Positions 6,180 to 14,483 of a stretch of 64,000 nt of DNA are shown in pieces. A model generated the notes under the pieces. The model was not told the DNA's origin and made no database searches. It worked only from the letters and a program-made list of their open reading frames with translations. Location: positions 620,001 to 684,000 of the forward strand of contig JADKIL010000003.1 in the NCBI GenBank assembly GCA_016721315.1. Reading direction: 5' to 3'. How positions within the stretch are numbered: the stretch's first letter is position 1; every line of letters starts with the position of its first letter. This DNA comes from Candidatus Villigracilis vicinus (GTDB taxonomy: Bacteria; Chloroflexota; Anaerolineae; Anaerolineales; Villigracilaceae). A program made the translations under genes and the position numbers.

Positions 6180-9100
6180 TTATGGATTACAACTTGCAAG
6201 TTTGATCGTACAGTTATTTCCACCGTTGGCATAGCAAACAGCATTATCAGGGTATACGATAGCCTGACACCAACTGGGCGTGTAGGTTTCTTTCCCCTTC
6301 TGCAATTCTGCCTGAACTTCATCCCATGACGAGAGTTTTCCGTTCTGAATGACAATTGCATTGACTGCCTCGCCAATTCCATCCATGCCGCCATTGAATG
6401 CAGCGAGCATGAGTTTATCTTGGTCAACTTTGACAGTTGGCTCCAGTTTTCTGAGGAAATGTAACCGCCGTCAACAAAGTTCTTGCGGTTATTCGCATTA
6501 ATCGCCGCCGCAAATTGGATGGAGGTAGAGCCTTCATTGACCATGGGCACTAGATAATTGATTCCATTGTTAGAGATGGGCGGATTTCCCCCACCACAAT
6601 CCATCGAAGCGTCTGCCACTACAAAACATTGCCCATCTACAAGGCGCAGAGCTATATCAGCAAAATCCTGTCTTTGCTCATCAGATAGACTATTGAGGTA
6701 ATAGCCGCTATAAGTTTTATAACGTTTTTGTGAATATTCAGGCAAAGGTGAATGAATCCCCATAATAGAATAGAGATTTAGTGTTTGTGCTAATAGCTCT
6801 TCAGGAGCATCGCCAAGCACATTGGCAAGTTCACCTCTTGAAATTTGCATGAGTCCCACATATAAATCGTTTCGGTCATAGGTCCCATCATTCAAATATC
6901 CGCCAGGGTCAATAGCCCCATTTGACTCCGCCAACATTTGACCTTTCAGAAGAGCGGGGTCAATTCCATATATTTGCGCCTGTTCTAAAATATCTTTGTT
7001 GTAATAATTTTGCCAGACAATCATCGCTTTCGTTTTCGTATCCATAACGCCTATTTCAGTATCAGAATAGCCTAAACCTTTTAGAAATGCATTGTAATAT
7101 TCGTTATATGATTGGTTGGCAAGATTGTACTCGTCAATCCAATCATCCAAAAATAGCATTGCGTAATTTCCCGAAGGTAAAAATGTAGATTTTAAATTTT
7201 GATAAACATCCGGCGTCGCCGTAGGCAGAGTAAGAGTTGGAGTTTCAGTGGTAACAGGCGTATTTGGAACTGGACAAAGAGCATTTCCTGTTGGCATAGC
7301 AACTGGAGTATTTCCCGTCGCCCCACCCCCACAAGCGGACAGGAGCATTCCTAACATCAACATCCCCACTAGGATGCCGTACACACGCTGCTTCCTGCTC
7401 GTCGTTAACCAGCCGGTGATCGGAAGGGAGAACATCCCTGCAAAATTTACTAGCGATGAAACTGGCGGCGTGAAGCTCGGTGTCCCGTAACAATCAATGT
7501 AATAGACCGTTCCTGCTATCGTTGCAGTCGTCACAACAGCGGCAGTCCCCCATGCCGCTTTGGGATTCTCCTGAAATACTGTTTTTACAGGCTCAACGAT
7601 ATTTTCATTTACCCACGTCACTACAGGCTGGATATAAGGTTTGTACACCTTCTCATTCCAAAAGGTTATGACAGGCTGAATAATGTTTTCCTGTACCCAT
7701 TGGACTGCTGGCTGGATATAAGGCTCATATATCTTTTCATTCCAGAATGTTGTTACTGGCGAGACAATTTTTGCTTGAACAAAAGTCTGGGTGTTTTCCC
7801 AAGCCTTTTGCAACCAAGTTTTATTTTCCCCCTTCTGCTTCGCCTGCGCCACGGACGCCACGCCTGCCCAGCGCTTTGCATCCACACTCTGCTGCACCAA
7901 CTGCTGGACTTTCACTTCATTAATCGGAGCACGATCCTCGTTCTTCGCAATCAACTTCTCGCGGTTAGACTGCGCCTGCATTATTTGATTCACCTTTGCT
8001 ATATCAATCGGCGCACGGTCTTCGTTCTTGGCGATCAACTCTGCCTTTGCAACCTGCGCTTTCGAATTTTGTTCCGCTTGCAAGGACCCCACAATGCGCT
8101 TCTCCTGCATCATGGCTTGGTACGCCTTGCGTCCCGCATTCGTCCTGCCGCCGCCATCTCCTCCTTCATCCCCACCGCCACTGTTTCGCAGAGCGGCGAG
8201 ACGCGCCGCTTCCTCCTCCGCTCGCTTGCGCTGCCACTCCGCCAGGGTCGCTCCCAGCAGGGCGGTCGCTGCCCCACCCCACAGGATGTTCGCGTTGGAG
8301 ATGGGTGTGGTGGTGGTCGTCTGGTTGCCCGCCGTGAATGCAGACTTCGCACTCGTCCCCTCAAAGACATTGCTGCGCACTTCAAGGATCGGCGCTGGTT
8401 CTGCGGGAGCAGGTTCTTCTGTGGGGATTTGGATGGCTTCACTCGGTACTTCGGTGGGCGCTTCCGTAGGCGCGGGTTGGTAGAGCGCCGCTCCGCTGGG
8501 GTTGGATACCTGTAGCGGCGGCGTGTCTGGCTTGTTGTTCTTGTTCGGTACCAGTCCCAGATACACCAGGTTGCGGTATTGCACTTCGTATGCCCCCATC
8601 ATGCTGGCTTGGTTGCCCGCCAGGTCGGTCACGGTCAGGGTGTAGAGGTAGTTGCCCACGCGCGCTCCATCATTTGCGAAGGTGCCATCCCAGAAGAAAG
8701 TGCCCGAATAGCTGTTGCCACTCACCGCCCAGGCTCCCCCGGCATCTCCTTGCAGTTGGTCTTTGTCTGCGATGAATGCCGAGAATTGAGCGAGTCCACT
8801 GGTGGCATCGTCGAGGCGGTAGTTCATTATCTCGCTCAGGTGCAGTCCTCCCGGTGCGCTCAGGCTGGGTGCGATGGTATCCACCATCACGGTTTGCGAT
8901 ACTTCGGTGTAGTTCCCGGCGTTGTCGTAGGCGCGGTATTGGATGGTGTGAACCCCGTCTGTAAAGGTCGTGTCTGCGTAGGTGCTGTAGCCTGCGTTAT
9001 CCACGTTCACTTCAAAGCTGGCGATGCCTGAGAGGGTGTCGCTTGGTGAGGCGGTGACCAGGGTTGGGGAGACGTACCAGCCGTTCTGTCCGGCTGTGCC

Positions 9101-9697
9101 TGCCAGGCTTCCACTGATCTGCGGGGTGGTGACGTCCACTTGGTAGCTGGCGCTGCCGCTGGCGGAGAGTCCGGTGGCGGCGTCCACTTTGTAGTTAAGC
9201 GTGCCTGTCCCTTCGGAGAGGGGAATGGAGCAGGTGGTGTTTCCATTGGGACAGGTGAAGGGCGTGCCGTTGACGTCGCCGCTGATGATGACGGATTGTC
9301 CCTGTGGGTCTGAGGCGCTGAGGTCCAGTGAGAGGCTGCCGATGCACCAGCCGTTGTTTCCGGGGTTCGAGCAGGTGAGTACATGCGAGATCGTGGGCGG
9401 TTGGTAGACGGGTCCGCCTCCGCCGCCGCCTGGTTCGCCTTCGCAGGCGGCATTGCATTCGTAGGTCGCACAGCCGCGCGGCCAGGCGCTATCATCCCAG
9501 GAGGTGCATTCGATGCATGCCCACGGGCAGGCGTCTGCGCTGGAGGCGAAGGGTTTGAGTTCCGGGAAGACGCTTTGCAGCTTGGATGGGGTCTCGTCTG
9601 TTTTGTTCACCACCGGGGTGAAGAAGACCAGACCGACAAGCAGCATGGCAAGTAGTATTTTTACAGGTTTGTATCTTGGGGTGTATCTATTTTGCAT
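6180..9697 (-). CDS. Large exported Ig-like protein with linker and lysozyme/transglycosylase-like C-terminus (frameshifted)
   Basis: About 1170 residues. Start at 9697 chosen because AGGAG lies 8 nt upstream; an ATG at 9715 has no site. Order: signal anchor (residues ~10-30); Cys-rich segment (CPWACIECTSW); Ig-like/Big repeats (~95-390); Pro/Glu/Thr stretch; conserved linker (~465-535); RAPI-containing helical repeats; RWAGVASVAQAK (~605); two ~33-residue repeats with FWNEK and PYIQP (~635-705); a membrane span (~710-732); a second span ending in the lipobox-like LLSACGGG (~790); a transglycosylase-like domain with MLAESNGAIDPGG (putative catalytic Glu, ~919) and GLMQISRGE (~949). The third motif, LMLAAFNGGMDG, lies in another frame: a single indel between about 6425 and 6470 is needed to reach it and the stop at 6180. 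Architecture matches a surface-displayed polymorphic toxin, which is an inference. Confidence 0.7.
8080..8304. repeat. Linker repeat within the large surface gene
   Basis: Partner of 4558-4773. It encodes the stretch NANILWGGAATALL to MMQEKRIVG, rich in Arg/Glu/Ala and Gly (GGGDEGGDGGGRTNAGRK). It separates the exported N-terminal part from the variable C-terminal part. Confidence 0.9.
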
Positions 9698-9840
9698 GTC
9701 CCCGCTCCTATGCATTTTTATTTTTTTCAGATTTTATTGCAAAATTTTATTTATGGAATTTACAAGTTTGTTAGGAGAACTTAAGCTTTGACGAGACAAC
9801 TCTGTGAAGTTGATTCGCCATTCGAGGCTTTAATATCCAC

Positions 9841-9846
9841 TATAAT
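9841..9846 (+). promoter_or_regulatory. -10 element of the acetyltransferase gene
   Basis: A perfect TATAAT 60 bp upstream of the GNAT gene in the 208-bp divergent gap. No convincing -35 box is at the right distance. I see no clear promoter for the divergent surface-protein gene. Confidence 0.4.
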
Positions 9847-9905
9847 TTTATAAACTAATCAACAACACGAAGATCATACAAGACCAGCGTAGAAGTGAGA
9901 CCATC

Positions 9906-10415
9906 ATGACTCTATTTGAAACATCCCGCCTGTTTATCCGTCAACTTACACTGCCCGATGCAGATGCCTTGTTTGCCATTTTCAGCCTGCCTGAAGTAAC
10001 ACGATGGATGGGTGATGGGGAGCCGCTCACGAAAGAACTATGCGGGAAATGGATCGACATCTCGATCCGCAATTATGAGGTCAAAGGAATGGGCGCCTCG
10101 GCTGTGATCGAAAAAACATCAGGGGAATTCATCGGCTGCAGCGGCATAGTGTATGACGCAGAACGGCAGGAGCCGGAGATCATCTATGCCTTTCATCCCA
10201 GTGCATGGGGCAAAGGCTATGCCAGCGAACTTGTCCCTGCCATGTTGAAGTACGGTCTGACCGAATGCGGGCTGACCTACATCCTCGCCACGATCGCAGA
10301 ACCGAACAAAGCATCTGCCCATGTTGTAGAAAAAGCAGGCATGCAATTCTTCGCCGAAGAGCCCAACCCCGATGGTCACATTACCCTTGTCTATCGCATC
10401 GAAAAAGGAAAATAA
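9906..10415 (+). CDS. GNAT family N-acetyltransferase (RimJ/RimL type)
   Basis: 169 residues. The N-terminus (LFETSRLFIRQLTLPDADAL) and the core HPSAWGKGYASELVPAML, with a Q/RxxGxG/A-type acetyl-CoA site written WGKGYASE, are typical of RimJ/RimL-like enzymes that acetylate protein N-termini or small molecules. EPNKASAHVVEKAGMQF is the usual helix after the acetyl-CoA site. The substrate cannot be told. AGAAGTGAG precedes the ATG. The next gene starts 1 bp after this stop, so the two form an operon. Confidence 0.85.
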   Translation: MTLFETSRLFIRQLTLPDADALFAIFSLPEVTRWMGDGEPLTKELCGKWIDISIRNYEVKGMGASAVIEKTSGEFIGCSGIVYDAERQEPEIIYAFHPSAWGKGYASELVPAMLKYGLTECGLTYILATIAEPNKASAHVVEKAGMQFFAEEPNPDGHITLVYRIEKGK

Positions 10416-10416
10416 A

Positions 10417-10809
10417 ATGCCCACTGTTGAAACATCCACCCCAGCCAACACCCCGACTCCGATCGGACCATACAACCACATCGCCAAAGTAGGCACTTTC
10501 ATCACCATCGGCGGGACGGCGGGCGTGAACCCTGCTACCGGTCAACTCGCCGGAGATGACGTCTTCTCGCAGACCGCGCAAATTCTCGATTCATTCAAGG
10601 TCATGCTTGAGTCGGTCAACTCAGATTTGGATCATGTCGTTCATATCAACATCTTCCTCAAACACATGAGCGACTTTGAAGAAATGAACCGCGCTTACGT
10701 CAGCAAAATGGGCGACCATCGCCCCGCGCGGACGGTCATCGGCGTGAGCGAACTTCCCAAACCCGGTGTATTGCTCACGATGAATTTGACGGCGGTGACG
10801 AAGGAATAA
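10417..10809 (+). CDS. RidA/YjgF/YER057c family enamine/imine deaminase
   Basis: 130 residues from the ATG at 10417, chosen because AAAAAGGAAAA precedes it; an in-frame start upstream lies inside the acetyltransferase gene. The protein shows the RidA layout: an N-terminal GPYNHIAKVGTFITIGG (binding-site region) and a C-terminal ARTVIGVSELPKPGVLLTMNL with the conserved Arg that binds the substrate carboxylate. RidA proteins hydrolyse reactive 2-aminoacrylate-type enamines to ketoacids and act as cytosolic trimers. Usual length. Coupled to the upstream GNAT gene. Confidence 0.9.
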   Translation: MPTVETSTPANTPTPIGPYNHIAKVGTFITIGGTAGVNPATGQLAGDDVFSQTAQILDSFKVMLESVNSDLDHVVHINIFLKHMSDFEEMNRAYVSKMGDHRPARTVIGVSELPKPGVLLTMNLTAVTKE

Positions 10810-10842
10810 AAAAATCTCCGAGGTCTAAAGACCTCGGAGATT
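10807..10842 (-). terminator. Terminator shared by converging rid-like and glycosyltransferase genes
   Basis: A perfect 13-bp stem (10813-10825 with 10830-10842, loop TAAA) followed on the minus strand by seven T. The stop codon of the minus-strand glycosyltransferase lies at the edge of the loop, so its last six codons are read from the hairpin stem. For the plus-strand gene the hairpin lacks a T-run. Confidence 0.8.
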
Positions 10843-11991
10843 TGATTCAAACAATTCCATCACCCGTTCTTCGCGCTTGCCCCACGTCAACTGCGCCACA
10901 TCCCTGCGAGCTTGCGCACCCAATGCCGAACGGCGCGGCTCATCGTCAAGCAACGACTCAATCGCCGCCTTCCAATTCCCAATTCCCCATTCCCTATTCC
11001 CTTCCTCCATCGGCTCTACTAATACCGCATTGCCCTCATTCAAAATTTCTCGTATCGAATCCAGATCCGCAGAAACGATCCCCCGCCCCGAAGCCATATA
11101 CTCGAACATCTTCATCGGGTTGATGACCTCGGCTATGTCCTGTCCGCTCGAAGCCTCGATGGAACGCGAGTACGGCATCAGCAGCACATCCGCCGCCGCC
11201 TGATATAACGGAATCGACTCGTGCTTTACGAAGCCGGTCATTGTCACGTTGGTCATGCCCGCCTCGCTCAACTTGCCGCGCCAAAAGTCCACCAACTCAG
11301 GCGTGCCGCCCACCCATAAAAAATTCACTGCAGGCATTTGCCTGGCGAGTTCAAATAAAAGATCCGCGCCGCGCCCCGGGTAAATATGTCCCGTGAATCC
11401 AGCCGTCAGCCCCTCTTTCAAATTCAATTGACGACGCGCCTCGGTAGGACTTGGCAGCCCCGCATACTTTTCCAACTCGACGCCGTTCGGCGCGAGCAAC
11501 AGCGCTTCATTCGGGAACTCGAACTGGGTCGAGCGCTCCAAAGCCTTTCTCAACGCTGATGTGGTGACTGTCATCACTTTGGGAGTCTTCTGATTCCAAA
11601 ACTGTCTCATCCACCACACGCCGAGTTTGCCAGAGTTATCCGCGTGCATTTCGAGCACCACGGGGTCCCCCATCCACGCGCCCAGCGCCGCGGATTGGGG
11701 CAGCCAAGTGTAGATCAAGTCAGCGCCAAATCGCTTTGCAGCCCGCTGGGCATGGACGATAAAGTCGAGGCGTTTGAGTCTGCTAATGGACGGGAGCAGT
11801 TCAATGTCCGGGGCGAAGCGCAGACCGTAGTGAGTAAGTAGAGATTGGTGATTGGCAATTGGTGCTTCTTTGGGGGCGAACATCTTGATGTCGTGTCCCA
11901 ATTGCATCAAGGCTTGCGCGACCTTCATCGCCTGAATCGAATTGGCAGTCAGGGATGGTATTCGTGAGTTTGTAATTAGTGCGATTTTCAT
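10825..11991 (-). CDS. Glycosyltransferase family 4 (GT-B) of the polysaccharide cluster
   Basis: 388 residues from the ATG at 11991, which overlaps the flippase stop as ATGA; upstream codons in frame have no family similarity. N-terminal domain MKIALITNSRIPSLTANSIQ, then the donor-binding domain with AGFTGHIYPGRGADLLFELA (~195), an HESIPLYQAAADVLLMPYS block and the EASSGQDIAEVINPMKMFEYMASG segment in place of the usual EPFGLVxLEAMA. This is GT4-like and likely transfers a hexose in surface glycan synthesis. Near residue 335 the sequence EEGNREWGIGNWKAAIES is encoded by a low-complexity GGGAATTGG-type stretch also seen at 11993-12025, suggesting a small insertion. Confidence 0.8.
   Translation of the reverse strand: MKIALITNSRIPSLTANSIQAMKVAQALMQLGHDIKMFAPKEAPIANHQSLLTHYGLRFAPDIELLPSISRLKRLDFIVHAQRAAKRFGADLIYTWLPQSAALGAWMGDPVVLEMHADNSGKLGVWWMRQFWNQKTPKVMTVTTSALRKALERSTQFEFPNEALLLAPNGVELEKYAGLPSPTEARRQLNLKEGLTAGFTGHIYPGRGADLLFELARQMPAVNFLWVGGTPELVDFWRGKLSEAGMTNVTMTGFVKHESIPLYQAAADVLLMPYSRSIEASSGQDIAEVINPMKMFEYMASGRGIVSADLDSIREILNEGNAVLVEPMEEGNREWGIGNWKAAIESLLDDEPRRSALGAQARRDVAQLTWGKREERVMELFESNLRGL
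10967..11007. repeat. GGGAAT/GGAATTGG-type low-complexity stretch inside a gene
   Basis: Runs of ATTCCC/AATTCCC words within the glycosyltransferase coding region, encoding REWGIGNWK. A similar stretch covers the flippase/glycosyltransferase junction at 11993-12025. Confidence 0.5.
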
Positions 11992-13310
11992 ACCGATTCC
12001 CGATTTCCAATTTCCCGAATTCCGCGCAAGACCATCATGCCAACGGACGCGATGTAATAGAACGAAAGAAGTCCGCCCGCTGCGGCAACGCCATAGACCG
12101 GCACAAGCCAAAACGAAAGCGCGAGTTTGATGATGCCCGCCGCAAGCGTTACATAGACAGGGAACTCCGGCAAGCCGAGCGCAAGCAACAACGGACGATT
12201 CCAAAAGAGGATGTAATTGAAGACCAGACCGATGGTCAGCGCAACGAGGGCGGGATAGGCGGCGAGATATTCTTTACCCGAATAAATTTGAATGACCCAG
12301 TGACCAAAGAGAATCAAACCCACGCCAATGGCGAGGTTATAAGAAAATGAAAACGCTGTGATCTTCTTAAGAAAACTTTTGAGCTTGCCCCATGCTTTTT
12401 CAACTGCAAGTTTATTGATCTCAGGGAAGGTCGTGGCGATGAGTGGGTCAGCAGGGATGGCGAGGAAATGAACGATGGTATACGCCACGCGATAGTAACC
12501 GACCGCAGTAGTGTCGAGAAAGAAACCGACCCAAATGAGTTCGCTCTCGCGGAAGATTTTGATGATGGTCGCACTGATGTTGGAGCTGAACGCAAAACGG
12601 AAAATCTCTTTTCGTGCAGTGAGTTTTGAGAAAGGCGTGCGCCACCATCCGCTGCCGAGTTTTTCTTTTAATTGGTTTTGAGCCAGAGTGAAAAGCCCCA
12701 GTCCCAGAATAGATTTACCGATCAGATAAGCAACGAGAATAACTGTGATACTGCCGCCAAAAAAGAACGCGCCCGCAATAATCAGCGTGGTGACAATGGC
12801 TTGAATTAAGTTAACCGTCCCCTGCAATTTGATCTTTTCGGTGATCTGCAAAATACCCGTGGAGGTTTCGGTGTTGAAGTTCGCCAGTAGGTTAATCGCA
12901 AAGAAAGTGAACATCCATGCAATGCCGGTGGTTTTGGCGAGATAGATTTCAGCAAGTTGCGCAGTGGCAAGCACAACGAGAAATGCCAAAAGCGAAACCA
13001 GGGCTTCGGTTGTGCTGGCAGCTTTGAATAAGGCAGAGGCTTGTTCTTTATCCTGCTTGTTCAGGTATTCACCGCCATAACGCACCACCAACTCACTCAT
13101 GCGGAACGAGAAAATGCTATTCACCACCGAAGCGAATGACATCACCACGCCGATGAGACCAAACCCCGCCGGTCCGAGCAGGCGGGTTGCCATGATGCCC
13201 TGTGCGACACTTAATCCAAGCGCGACGGTGTTATTGCTAAATAATGACCCGCTGGAACGCATCACTTTTGTAAAGAGCGGGTCATTTTTGAACTTCGAGA
13301 GAAGGGACAT
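11988..13310 (-). CDS. Oligosaccharide flippase (Wzx/MATE-like, MOP superfamily)
   Basis: 440 residues with about 12-14 hydrophobic spans. The N-terminus (SSGSLFSNNTVALGLSVAQG and ATRLLGPAGFGLIG) is the typical opening of Wzx-type polysaccharide exporters, which flip undecaprenyl-linked oligosaccharides across the membrane. Charged residues at the end of the first repeat (LVVRYGGEYLNKQDKEQAS) also fit. The 3' end overlaps the next glycosyltransferase start by 4 bp. The gene is probably leaderless: TATAAT lies 8 nt before the ATG and no Shine-Dalgarno site is present. The C-terminal codons (EIGNRESV) are read from the GGGAAT-type repeat. Confidence 0.85.
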   Translation of the reverse strand: MSLLSKFKNDPLFTKVMRSSGSLFSNNTVALGLSVAQGIMATRLLGPAGFGLIGVVMSFASVVNSIFSFRMSELVVRYGGEYLNKQDKEQASALFKAASTTEALVSLLAFLVVLATAQLAEIYLAKTTGIAWMFTFFAINLLANFNTETSTGILQITEKIKLQGTVNLIQAIVTTLIIAGAFFFGGSITVILVAYLIGKSILGLGLFTLAQNQLKEKLGSGWWRTPFSKLTARKEIFRFAFSSNISATIIKIFRESELIWVGFFLDTTAVGYYRVAYTIVHFLAIPADPLIATTFPEINKLAVEKAWGKLKSFLKKITAFSFSYNLAIGVGLILFGHWVIQIYSGKEYLAAYPALVALTIGLVFNYILFWNRPLLLALGLPEFPVYVTLAAGIIKLALSFWLVPVYGVAAAGGLLSFYYIASVGMMVLRGIREIGNRESV

Positions 13311-13318
13311 TGGAAGAA

Positions 13319-13324
13319 ATTATA
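13319..13324 (-). promoter_or_regulatory. -10 element of the flippase, leaderless type
   Basis: TATAAT on the minus strand, 8 nt before the ATG at 13310. Transcription would begin at or just before the start codon. Confidence 0.6.
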
Positions 13325-13387
13325 CCCAGTGCGGTCACAAACTGCATTTCTTTATAAAGGGAAGATGCAGTTTGTGACCGTGGGTAT
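13322..13387. repeat. Long inverted repeat upstream of the flippase
   Basis: A perfect 16-bp inverted repeat (13332-13347 with 13365-13380, arms CGGTCACAAACTGCAT) extended by imperfect ATACCCA/TGGGTAT arms. It lies between the epimerase gene and the flippase promoter. It may be a hairpin in RNA, a regulator site or a mobile short repeat; the sequence does not decide. Confidence 0.75.
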
Positions 13388-13399
13388 TATATAAACTTT

Positions 13400-13436
13400 A
13401 AAAAAAGACCTCGGAGGGTTTGAACCCTCCGAGGTC
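13400..13436 (-). terminator. Terminator before the flippase region, after the epimerase
   Basis: A 14-bp GC-rich stem (13407-13420 with 13423-13436) with a run of T on the minus strand, but it lies upstream of the flippase and 5-42 bp beyond the epimerase 3' end at 13442. It therefore terminates the minus-strand epimerase transcript. Confidence 0.8.
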
Positions 13437-13441
13437 TGATA

Positions 13442-14413
13442 TTACGGCGTAAGGACTTCCTTCGCCCAACTTCGTTCTGCCAGGTACCAATCGATCAGGT
13501 TCTTCAAGCCCTGGCGCAGGTTAACCTGTGGTTCCCAGCCGAGCATTGTCCGCGCCTTACTAACATCGGCTTGATTATTGAGCATATCCGCCAGGTTGGG
13601 CGGACCATGCTGAACGATCGCTTTTTTGCCGGTCAGATCCTCAACAATTTCCACCAATTGATTGATGCTGATGACCTCATGCCCGCCAAGATTGATGATC
13701 TCATAGCCGACCGGTTTGAGCGCCGCAATGATCCCGCGTGAAATGTCATCGATATAGGTGAAACCGCGTGACTGATTCCCATCACCATTAATGCGCACAG
13801 GCTGTCCTTCAAGGATCCATTGCACAAAACGGAACATGGCAAGGTCTGGGCGACCTGCAGGACCATAGACGGTGAAGAAGCGCAGAACGGTCACGTCAAT
13901 GTCATATAAATGGTGATACGAATGCGCCAACGCCTCTGCGCCTTTTTTACTGGCAGCATAGGGCTGCATGGGTTCGCTGCTTGAAGCAGTCTCTGGTGTG
14001 GGGTATGGCGGGTTTTCACCGTAAATGCTGGAGGTTGAAGCAAGGATGAATTTTTTGCACCCGAACTGACGGCAGACTTCCAGCATGTTCAATGTGCCGG
14101 TCACATTCGATTCAAGGAACACCCAGGGATTTTCCACACTGTAGCGCACACCAGCCCGGGCAGCGAGATTGATCACACCCTCGAATTTCTCATTCTTGAA
14201 CAGCGCAATACAGGACTTCTCAGAAATGTCATGTCGATGAAATTTAAACCCCGGCACTGCCATCAACTTCTTCAGGCGGTATTCCTTCATGCGCGGATCG
14301 TACGCGTCGTTGACATTGTCTATGCCTACTACGGTATGCCCCTGTTCCAAGAGGATGTGCGATGTGCGCGCGCCAATAAAACCAGCTGCACCTGTCACGA
14401 GATAATTTGCCAT
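13442..14413 (-). CDS. NAD-dependent sugar-nucleotide epimerase, UDP-glucuronate 4-epimerase-like
   Basis: 323 residues, an extended short-chain dehydrogenase. N-terminal GAAGFIGART binds NAD; IDNVNDAYDPRMKEYRL is the form seen in UDP-glucuronate 4-epimerases; NLAARAGVRYSVENP, STSSIYGENPPYPT and catalytic YAASKKGAE (Tyr and Lys about residues 150-154) follow, then GRPDLAMFRFVQWILEGQPV. It would interconvert UDP-glucuronate and UDP-galacturonate or a related pair. The exact substrate is uncertain within the family. AAGGAG lies 5 nt before the ATG. The neighbouring UDP-sugar dehydrogenase gene lies upstream on the same strand and could supply its substrate. Confidence 0.85.
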   Translation of the reverse strand: MANYLVTGAAGFIGARTSHILLEQGHTVVGIDNVNDAYDPRMKEYRLKKLMAVPGFKFHRHDISEKSCIALFKNEKFEGVINLAARAGVRYSVENPWVFLESNVTGTLNMLEVCRQFGCKKFILASTSSIYGENPPYPTPETASSSEPMQPYAASKKGAEALAHSYHHLYDIDVTVLRFFTVYGPAGRPDLAMFRFVQWILEGQPVRINGDGNQSRGFTYIDDISRGIIAALKPVGYEIINLGGHEVISINQLVEIVEDLTGKKAIVQHGPPNLADMLNNQADVSKARTMLGWEPQVNLRQGLKNLIDWYLAERSWAKEVLTP

Positions 14414-14436
14414 ACTTCTCCTTTACGAATTAAATA

Positions 14437-14474
14437 ATTACGCATTACGTACCACGAAATACGTAATGCGTAAT
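14437..14474. repeat. Inverted repeat between dehydrogenase and epimerase genes
   Basis: A perfect 15-bp inverted repeat (14437-14451 and 14460-14474, arms ATTACGCATTACGTA, loop 8 nt). No T-run follows, so it is probably not an intrinsic terminator. Confidence 0.75.
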
Positions 14475-14483
14475 ATTTAAAGA

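Noticed and set aside
6119..6430. C-terminal ~100 residues of the large surface protein as read in frame 1
   Set aside because: The sequence after about residue 1085 in that frame has no domain character and runs into the lipoprotein gene; the alternative frame restores the expected lysozyme motif and stop.
7700..8515. A 271-codon open frame antisense to the large surface gene
   Set aside because: Shadow of the linker and repeat region; part of it reappears opposite the duplicated linker simply because the DNA is duplicated.
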